IMG/VR virus record: IMGVR_UViG_3300021090_000100
Span: 1 to 24,263 of that record
Direction: 5' to 3' (one strand)
DNA: 24,263 nucleotides
Origin: a virus
Part shown: positions 12,177 to 21,100 of the stretch, piece after piece
Layout: each line of letters begins with the position of its first letter
Position numbering within the stretch: the first letter of the stretch is position 1
Notes under the pieces: generated by a model
Told to the model about the DNA's origin: nothing
The model's input: the letters and a program-made list of their open reading frames with translations, nothing else
The model's database searches: none
Translations under genes and position numbers: made by a program

Positions 12177-14063
12177 TTGACCGACCTTATAGATCAGAGT
12201 GAAGAAGTAAAAGATATTATGCAACGCATTCAACGAGCCAAACGTCACGTGGAGGGCTGGAAAGAAAACATTACCCGCTGGCGTCAGTTGTACGATATGC
12301 AACACTACAACACAAAACCCAAAACAAGCGAAGTTCAATATAATGATCCTACTTATACCAATACAGTAGATTTGGCTATTGGCATTATGCTGGCAAATCG
12401 GTTACGCTGGCACGCCTTTGGGTTTCATCCATCGTCTCAGGAACAAACCGAAACCTCCCAAATCGAAAAATTGCTGGATGGAACACTCATGATAAATAAT
12501 GAGCGTGAGGAATCCAACCAGCTTTATCAATTGTATCTGCACTTCACCCGCGATGGGGGCGGAGCAATCTATTCAGTATTCGATCCAGCAATTGCCGATG
12601 AACATCGTTTTATCAAAGAAGTTCCCGATTCCGAGGAAGGCGCAAAGAGAGTATGGGCATTCAAAGAAATTCCCCTGCGCGTACAAGTCATTGATCCTGA
12701 AAGTATTATTGCTCTGCCTGGTGGCCCAAAGCGTTGGCTGATGATCGGACGTATAGAACAACGCTCAGTCCTGGACATCGAAACTATTTATGGTATCCGT
12801 CTCCAGAGATTTGTTTCTTATAGCGATGAACAGAAAGCCACCACTATGGGGGAATTCATTGATGTATGGGATTTTGCTCAGCGAGATCAGCCCATTAGGA
12901 ATAATGAAGGCCAGGAAGCATTCAACAGTGTCTTAGGAAAAGTCGAGACCGCGCCAAAATTATCTGTTCGTAATACGGTCATGTTCGAGAACCAGGCTTT
13001 GATCGGGCCACGAATTATGGATGGCTACAAAGACCTGCCATACACAATTCAATTTTTCAAGCCCACAGACAGCAAAGATTCGAAACAGTGGCATTCGATC
13101 TTGAGGCCGCTGGAAAGTTCTGTTGCACTGTTGGAACGAACGTTCAATCGACGGGCCCATCAAATTGATGTATACACTTCGATGCCCATCGTATCGAAAA
13201 CACAGCCTGGCCGGGCGGTGAAAATTGATCCAGGACTTTACAACCACGTCAACATCACACCCGATGAGTCCATCGAATTTCCTACGTGGCAAGGCAATCC
13301 ACCCGATCTCAATTTCCATATTGAATTTCTGCGCTCTCGTATCCAACAGTCTGGTTTTAGCGATGTTATGTTTGGATCAGGACAAAGCCAGGTGGCAGGG
13401 TATGCTCTGTCTCAGTTGGGAGATCAGAACCGCATACGGATGGAACAACCTATAACCCATCTTGAACTTCTGCTTACTCATTGGGCAAAGAAATCGCTTG
13501 CATTGCTTTCGGAGTTTGCTCAGGGAGCACAAATCTGTGTGTACGGTCAACATAAAGGTAAGGATTACCTTGAATATGTTGAAGTAGATGACCTAAATAA
13601 ATATGCTGTCAGGGCTGAAATCATACCTGAATATCCGAATGAAGAAACCCGCAAGACCGCTATGGCGACACAGGTCAAGGGAACACTTTCTGAGTATACG
13701 ATTATGGAACGCTACCTGGGGATCGAACAACCCGATGATGAAGAAGAACGCAAGATCATTGAGGCGGCTTCCCGTCATCCCGTCATGATCCAATATCTTC
13801 TGATGAAAGAACTGAAAGAGATGGCGGATGCTGGAGATGAAGCTGCGGCTCAGACTCTCCAACAGATGCAAGCGGGAATGATCCCTGGCGCACAGCCTGG
13901 CAGACCCAAAGACCCCAACAATCCAGAACAGTTGACGGGCACACAAAGCCCGACGGGACAGCCTGTACCACAAGCCACAGGTCAACAGCCTGGTGAAAGC
14001 GCAACGGATCAGGCTGACAATGCCGCTAATGCTGCCCCGAACATGCAGGGAGGAATATCGTGA
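12177..14063 (+). CDS. portal protein, 628 aa, TTG start
   Basis: Forms the dodecameric DNA gate of the head. The start is TTG 12177, placed by AGGAGGG (12166-12172); the first in-frame ATG (residue 15) has no site. The N-terminus is helical (VKDIMQRIQRAKRHVEGWKE), followed by the wing region, and the middle has the usual portal stem-like helix (LERTFNRRAHQIDVY) and GSGQSQVAGYALSQ, which resembles the portal helix/loop area. The last 85 or so residues are Pro/Gln/Ala/Gly-rich and probably disordered. Identity rests on position right after terL, length and overall pattern. It overlaps the next gene by 4 nt (GTGA). Confidence 0.85.
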   Translation: MTDLIDQSEEVKDIMQRIQRAKRHVEGWKENITRWRQLYDMQHYNTKPKTSEVQYNDPTYTNTVDLAIGIMLANRLRWHAFGFHPSSQEQTETSQIEKLLDGTLMINNEREESNQLYQLYLHFTRDGGGAIYSVFDPAIADEHRFIKEVPDSEEGAKRVWAFKEIPLRVQVIDPESIIALPGGPKRWLMIGRIEQRSVLDIETIYGIRLQRFVSYSDEQKATTMGEFIDVWDFAQRDQPIRNNEGQEAFNSVLGKVETAPKLSVRNTVMFENQALIGPRIMDGYKDLPYTIQFFKPTDSKDSKQWHSILRPLESSVALLERTFNRRAHQIDVYTSMPIVSKTQPGRAVKIDPGLYNHVNITPDESIEFPTWQGNPPDLNFHIEFLRSRIQQSGFSDVMFGSGQSQVAGYALSQLGDQNRIRMEQPITHLELLLTHWAKKSLALLSEFAQGAQICVYGQHKGKDYLEYVEVDDLNKYAVRAEIIPEYPNEETRKTAMATQVKGTLSEYTIMERYLGIEQPDDEEERKIIEAASRHPVMIQYLLMKELKEMADAGDEAAAQTLQQMQAGMIPGAQPGRPKDPNNPEQLTGTQSPTGQPVPQATGQQPGESATDQADNAANAAPNMQGGIS

Positions 14064-14284
14064 ACGGACTCAAAATAGAGATGATGCAAGGGGCGGTCAA
14101 GAAAGCCTTTCAACGAACACAGAAGGTCGGCAACATCGAAGCCGATCCTGATCTCGCTCTTTATGGCACTCTAAAAGCAGGACATTTCCAAGAACTTATG
14201 AAAGTTTATGGAGAGGGGCCTATCGTAGACTACATCAAACTTATGGAAACTAAAAAGATTATGAATAGCGGAGGGAAAAGATAA
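14060..14284 (+). CDS. small helical head-region protein, 74 aa, GTG start
   Basis: GTG 14060 overlaps the portal stop (GTGA) and GGGAGGA sits 6 nt upstream, inside the portal end. The product is soluble and mostly helical (LKIEMMQGAVKKAFQRTQKV ..., KAGHFQELMKVYGEG) with a basic end. No family recognised. Its position suggests a head accessory or portal-associated factor. It overlaps the next gene by 1 nt (TAATG). Confidence 0.65.
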   Translation: MNGLKIEMMQGAVKKAFQRTQKVGNIEADPDLALYGTLKAGHFQELMKVYGEGPIVDYIKLMETKKIMNSGGKR

Positions 14285-15129
14285 TGCCAACGAAAAAAGA
14301 TTTCGCGGGGAAAACCAAGACCAGCAAAACTTATGACAAGGATTGGGTTTTTTCTGGTGGAGCATGGACAACTCAGAAACAGGCCAAAGCAGACATTGCT
14401 AACAAGAAGGAAGCCCAAGCCTATAAAGCGAATTTGTCGGCTCAGGCTGCGCCTTCTCCCGTCCCAGGTGTCCCTGGAACTCCACCCGCTTCCGCCACAG
14501 CCCCGATTGATACCAGTGGACTAGTGACATCTGCGCCTGTGCCCATGCCCCTTCCTACGCCTGCTCCTTCACTTACTCAAACCGCCCCCGATACTTCCAT
14601 TCCAAATTGGTGGATCGGCAATGCCATTACAAATCCATCAACGCCCGAAGCACAATTTGCAAATGTAGCAAATGCCCTACTGCCAACTCTTGCCCCCGAA
14701 GATCAACGCACCCTGGCGGGTTATCTTTCACAAAATCACAAAGATGTGTTTGGTGGATATTCCAATACAGATTTCGGATCAGCGCCGACAGCCATCACCG
14801 ATGCAACCCGCAAACAATATCTAAATCCACAGCGCGCACAATTGGCAATCAGTTTATTGGATCGTATGCAAAAAGCATCTGGAGCGACTGAGATGGGTGC
14901 TGGTTATGACTTCCTCAAGAATGCCATCAACCTCATCAATCAATTTGCAGTAGATGGAGTGATGACCAGAGAGAAGTACGGTCAATTCACCAACGCTGTT
15001 TCCAGTTTGACCAAGAATGCTGGACAAGGAATGTCATCTTATGCCAACCTGGCCCAATTGTTCAACCTGCCTCAATTTACCGCAGGCCCGTTGATCTCCA
15101 ATACTCCCAATTCAACTTTATTCGTCTAA
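14284..15129 (+). CDS. head-region protein with proline-rich linker, 281 aa
   Basis: ATG 14284 follows GGAGGG with good spacing. Layout: a basic N-terminal stretch with an FSGGAWTTQKQAKAD segment (1-50), a Pro/Ala/Thr linker (about 56-106) and a helical C-terminal domain (about 112-281: QFANVANALLPTLAPEDQRTLAGYL, LAISLLDRMQKASG, YDFLKNAINLINQFAVDG). The two-domain, disordered-linker design suits a virion or assembly protein that bridges partners. No family recognised. The giant gene follows 10 nt later. Confidence 0.65.
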   Translation: MPTKKDFAGKTKTSKTYDKDWVFSGGAWTTQKQAKADIANKKEAQAYKANLSAQAAPSPVPGVPGTPPASATAPIDTSGLVTSAPVPMPLPTPAPSLTQTAPDTSIPNWWIGNAITNPSTPEAQFANVANALLPTLAPEDQRTLAGYLSQNHKDVFGGYSNTDFGSAPTAITDATRKQYLNPQRAQLAISLLDRMQKASGATEMGAGYDFLKNAINLINQFAVDGVMTREKYGQFTNAVSSLTKNAGQGMSSYANLAQLFNLPQFTAGPLISNTPNSTLFV

Positions 15130-15139
15130 GAGGTAGTTC

Positions 15140-18100
15140 ATGCAAATCAAAGCAGGAGGGGGAGAGCGTAAACAAAAGGATGACGTTGCCTCTCCTCCTA
15201 TTCACACAACAGACAAATTCAAACAAACCGTAAAGCAGATCAAAGAACGAGACGCAGCCCAGGCTGCAATTGACAGCGCTACTGTATCTTCACCCACGCC
15301 ACCCAAGCAGCCGACATTCAATGTCCCCATGCCTGGGTCATCTTCGCTACCTGCTAGAAATAGAAGTCGTTCGCTTGATCCGGCTCTCTATGAGAAAGAA
15401 CTGGAAAAGGCTGTACGTACTCAGATTGCGCATGAATATCCTAACCAGCCCCCGATGGGAATGATGCAAGATAAAGTCAAGAAATTCATTGACACAAAAG
15501 TTTCCGAGAGAATGGACATCATCAAGACGCCCCGTTATGTATTTCTATCGGATGACACGCCTTTCCTTCTGACCAAGAAAGACGAACGGGCAGAACTCGA
15601 AAGATCACTTGCCGGAGAAAGTCACTGGAAACGTTTGTGGATGCTGACAAAATATGACCTTGCCAACACTGTTGGTGAGATCACACGTTTGATCGGTGAA
15701 CCAGCTATGCGCACCAAAGAATATATTACTGATACTGGTGTGCAGGGTAATACTATAGGCAGTGTAGCCCAACTTGGATATAACTCTGCTCTCCTGGGGA
15801 TTGAATATATTCGTGCCTCTGATGCTGGCTGGAAATATGGCACACAGGCTCGCATTGACAAAACTAAACAAGACATCGAAGCCATGAAATATACTGATCC
15901 AGCCAAAGCAACAGAACTTGTAACCTACTTGGGGCAACTGGAAGAACAAAAACAAATCAATCAGTCTATTACAGATCGCATCAAAGTTGCAAAGCAGGCA
16001 GTGAAAAACTCATGGGCCAGTTTACAAGGAGAAATAGAAGAATCACACGATCTGCCTTATACGGGCATGGGGGCAGGGCCGAAATATGCCGCCAATATGC
16101 GGGAACTAGAACAAAAAGAAGCCGAGGCTGATGCCAAAGCTGTCACTATTCGTGCTCAGGCTTATCAGGCCTATGGAGAAAAGAACTTCGAACGCGCACT
16201 CGAACTAACTAAACAAGCCCAGGATGAGGATCGTCGTGGGACGACGGGTGATTATTATGGAGCGTACACTTGGATCAGAGAGCCAGAACGCGAAGCTAAA
16301 TTCAAAGAAGATGCTGCCTTTTTGGAACTCCAAAAAGGTGCGCCACTTGACAAAGAAGAAATCCGCCGATTGAAAGAATTTCATGCAAATGCGTGGACAG
16401 AGATCGGGGGCGAATTTATTTATGATCCCATCAATCTTATACCCGCCTCAGTCCTGGAAGATATTATCAAACTTCCCCTTAGGGGAGTATCCAAAGCCAG
16501 TCAGGCCGTTGCTAAGGAATTTCCTGTTTATGAAAAAACCTTACATGTCCTGGGATCGCCTGTGCGCTGGCTGAGGCGACAAAGTGTTACCAGCGGTGCA
16601 AGTCAGGTTGCGGTCACTGTCCATAATCAACTTCAACGGATCAGCAGTGCCTATATCAAATCAGATGATATGGTCAAGGCTCTCGACCAAGTAGGGAACT
16701 TCGTCACGGAAGCCAAATCAGTCAGAACAGAAGAAGCGGCACGGGCGATCTTTGAGAAAGGCAAGACCCAAGTCCCTGGACTTCAAAATATTTCATTTAC
16801 TGACTTCAAACAACTTATGGATGCCGCCGATCATGTTGCTGCGGACGATGGCGCATGGGGTAAAATATTCAGCGATGCGCTCACCAAAGCAGAAGATGAC
16901 ATGCAACACATTGCTGCGCGATTCAACAAAAATCCAGATGAACTGATCTCTGATATTTCAAAGTCCAGACGAGCACTGAGGACTACATCCAATAGTTTCA
17001 AAGAAGCCTTTACAGATGCCCACCGTATCTATAAAGGATCGTCCTTCGTAGATGACACCATCTCCGGTTGGACAACTAAAGTCATGCGGGAACTTTCTGG
17101 AGAGGAAGTCAGTGACCTTCTCAAAACCAACAAGCTGGATGAATTTCTAACCAAATATTCAACCACCCTTAGTCCCAAATCTAAAACAGCCTGGAAATAT
17201 AACAGGCAGGTAGTTGAGTCTGTTCTACAACGCACTGCACAACTCAAAGACTTTTGGGTCAAGCTGGCATTGTCAACTCCACGCTATCTTATGAACAATC
17301 TTCCTGATACTGCCATGCGGGATGTAGTAGCAGGAGGAAATCTATTCGATGATCTGGTTACGTTATTCACTAGTACACAACGAACTCTCGCTGATGACCT
17401 GGGATTTGTACCTGCTGAACTGGCACAGAAAATATCTAGTGCAGGGATTGATTTTGGAAGCGATGTTCCCACTCGTCTGCTTTATGATGGATGGAAACCT
17501 AAAACAGGATTGTTCTCCTATATCAAATATGAATTTGGACGACTCAAGCAAACCGATCATATGCTCGCTAAGAGGGAAATTATAGACGGGATGCTGACCA
17601 GCCTTCCAAAAGGTAAACTTAGAAATGCTCTGGCAAATCTGATGGATGGTTTCTCCAATGTCCCCCTGGCTCTCAACGCCTATGCGGATGGGATAGGTAG
17701 TTTCAATGAAGCTATTGAATTTACCTTTCGCCTCAGAATGTTTCATCGGGAATATTTCAAACTGCTGGAACGGATTGAACCAAAGTTCATGGAGAAAGGA
17801 CTGGCAGGCTTATCTCCAGCCACCAAAGGAATCGCCAAACAGATATGGCAGGCTGCCGAAGGCAATCCCCGTAGAGTGACAGCCTACGCAGAGGCTCTGG
17901 CAAAAAAGTCAATCAAGGGAACTCCGGCTGAATGGGCATTCATTGTCCCGCCTGAAATTGAACAAGTTACAAAAGGAATGGACATTGCTGATCGACAGGT
18001 GTTCATTACGTCCGTGCGCAATGAATTGGATGCGTTTATTGATACATCTACCAAAGCGGGCAAAGACCTGGATGAAGGAGACTTCAATAAATTCTTTGAT

Positions 18101-21100
18101 GATTACGTGGACAAATTCAGGGACGAGATGCAGGCTCGCATGTCGCAGGCCCATGATTTTCGTAATATGGAAGGATCAATTGCAACGGATGCCGTGTTGT
18201 CTGATGCTCCTGATCTCAATAGATTACAGGGATCGTTGCCGCTTCCGAAAGATGAATCTCCAATCAATGCGATCATCGAGGAAGCTACCAGTAATCTCAA
18301 GAGAGGAAAACGGGCCCTAACCGGAGATATTGTTGATGACTTTCAAACTTCCCTTTCTGAATATGCCAGAATGGATCGAGTGGCCGGTAAAGATATTCGG
18401 GTGGTAAATAAGGAAGGCCAAATTGTCATCAAGATCGGAGAAGATGCCGCCAAGAAAAAAATCACTAAACTCTATGACGACATCAATGAAGCTGTGGTAC
18501 AGGTATTTAGAAACACAGATACCGACCTTGTTCTTCATTCTGGATTTAGGGATTTGGATCACTACGAAGATACCTTGAGAAGGTTTATTGATGACGCCAC
18601 TGAAATTTATCATGAGGATGAACGGCAATTCCTTACCATTGTCAATGAGATGGAAACTCATCCACAACTCAAGACATTACTACAGCAAACACTTCCGAAA
18701 GACAAGGCACTTCGCTATGACAGCACAATGGATGTCTACCGCGATCTTGGGGTTTATTCGGATAGCTATGGACTTGTACGTCCTCCCGAAGAAGTATTTG
18801 AAGATGCGGCTCAAAAGTTACGCCCTGTGCCTGGTTCTCATGTGGCCGCCGCCAATGAAGTCAGGGTTGCTACACGCCAACTTGCTGAACATGCAAAGAC
18901 CTTAGACCCCGAAATAACAAATAAGGTTACACAGTTTCTTGATCCATTCGCAGTATATCGGGAAGAACTCAAGCAGGTTTATGCTTTCATCTATCCTGGC
19001 CCATTGCTGAAATCCACAACAGGCGAAGGACGACACGCTGCCTGGGATTTATTTTATAAGATGAGCGAAGAAGAATTTCTAAGAGAATCAGAGGTCAAGA
19101 AAACCCTACTCCAACTCTTACAATCCAATCCTGAAAAAGCCGCCAAGTATATGGATGAAGCATCCGGCGATTTCGTAACTTTCTTTCTCAAGAAGAATGG
19201 AGTTTCCCTAGAGTGGGACGCCAACCATGAAGTCCTAATGAATGTACAGATCACAACGCCCAACGGAATAAAAAATTTCACTGCTCGTCGTGATCTCGCA
19301 TACATTCAACGTCGCCTGTTCACTAATGACATCAACAAAAAATTGGCAGAGAACCCACTTATCCAAATCAGATCAGATGTCAAACTCCAAATGAAACGAC
19401 AGGTGCGCAATGCACTGCGGGACACTTTCGATATTCCTACGCGTCATGCCGATGCGTGGGCTACAGCAATTGACAGTCATGCACAAGCCTGGGCTGATGT
19501 CACAGGACAGCCCATTGAAAAATACTATGAACGATTGGGTTTCCAAAAACTTGAAGGTGAAGCTACACAGGGTTTGGCGGTCAAGGAAAATTTCCGCGTT
19601 ACCAAGCGTGGGGCGGTCTCTCGAACGCCCGATGGTGGATTTACATTCTACGGTTTAGGTCAGTCAAACTTTGAATCTATGGTTCGTGAAACGGGCGAAC
19701 TGTTTTTTGATGATTTGGTCTCAATGGCCGAGCACAGCCCACAACACGCGGATGATCTCAAAGCCATGAAAGAATTGATCGAAAGTAAAACAGCCAGGAA
19801 GATAAAAAGTAACCGACTGGAAAAAATTCATTCAGATGCCCTGGCTGAAATGTTCACTGGTTATGTTCACACTGGCACAGGCCCACACATAAAGGTCAAG
19901 GGCGGACTGGAAAAGTTCAAGGGATGGCTTTCCTCAACCTTCGATGCTATAAAAGATACACCCATCACAGGTGAGATGAATGATGACACCTTCCGTGTTA
20001 TGGATCGTCTGTTCAATGAAGGTAAATTGAACGATGTGCCAAAGATCAGTAAACGCAGGATCAAGATCATTGCAAAAGAAATGGGAATTGAAGCGGATGA
20101 TGAGACCCTGCTCAAGATCATCAATGAATCTATGGTTGATCCAGCACGCGGACAATTGGTCATCGAACAGAATGAACTGAATAAGAAATTATGGTCAACT
20201 CAATCCAGAGAAGAACTTGTGCCGATACAAGATCGATTACGACAGGTGGATGAACTTCTCAATCCTTCCACGCCCATGCTTACAATCTCACCACCTACAT
20301 TCAAATCATTGGATGAAATTCCAGTAGAAGTTCTCACACAGACACTATCGAAAGGCAAGGAAAGTAAGATCGCACAGGAACTCCAGGAAGGATGGGACGT
20401 ATGGAAAACACAGCGCGGTCTGGTAGGCTTCCCCGATGATGCCTTGTCAAGCCTTGACTCATTCAAAGAATATCTTCGTACTCGCATGGGACAGGAGTGG
20501 AGCGAAGCATCTAATTACTACAACCGATTATTATGGGAAACGGAACAATTTGAAGATTCACTATTGAACCATCACGCAGGCGACGACTTCGCTGAGGTAC
20601 TATTCCCGCGCGTACACGAAGCCAATATTTCCAATGGCATGAAAACATTTCTCCGCAACCAGGAAACAATGGGCAATAGTTATGAGTCGGCTCTCCAGGC
20701 TCTTGATGTGTGGAAAAAACACATGGGAAAGATGGCCACTGATGGACATCCTGCATTTGTACTTCCAAAGGAAGCACAGGCCGAATTACTCGCCTGGAGT
20801 AAGGGGGCCGCCACTGATAAGTCCGACATGATGGATATTCTTATTCATGGCGGAGACTTCAATGGATCAACACTTGAGGGTGCTCTAGATAAGACTAATC
20901 GTTTCATGTTGGACTACACTCATACAAGCATCTTCGATCAAACCATGAAAAATTTCTTTCCATTCTGGATGTTCCCATCCAGATCGTTCCCATTTTGGGC
21001 CGAGACAATGGCAACCCATCCACAGATAATCTCGAACTATGAAAAGATACAACGCCTTTCTAGATCACAAAGGTATCAAGCAGGCGCAGTAACCTCGCGG

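Noticed and set aside
12960-13985. Long minus-strand ORFs opposite the portal (128 and 130 aa)
   Set aside because: They are antisense shadows of a strongly supported gene, without start sites or neighbours on that strand.
17363-17746. 127-aa minus-strand ORF opposite the giant gene
   Set aside because: Antisense shadow with no ribosome site and no operon context.
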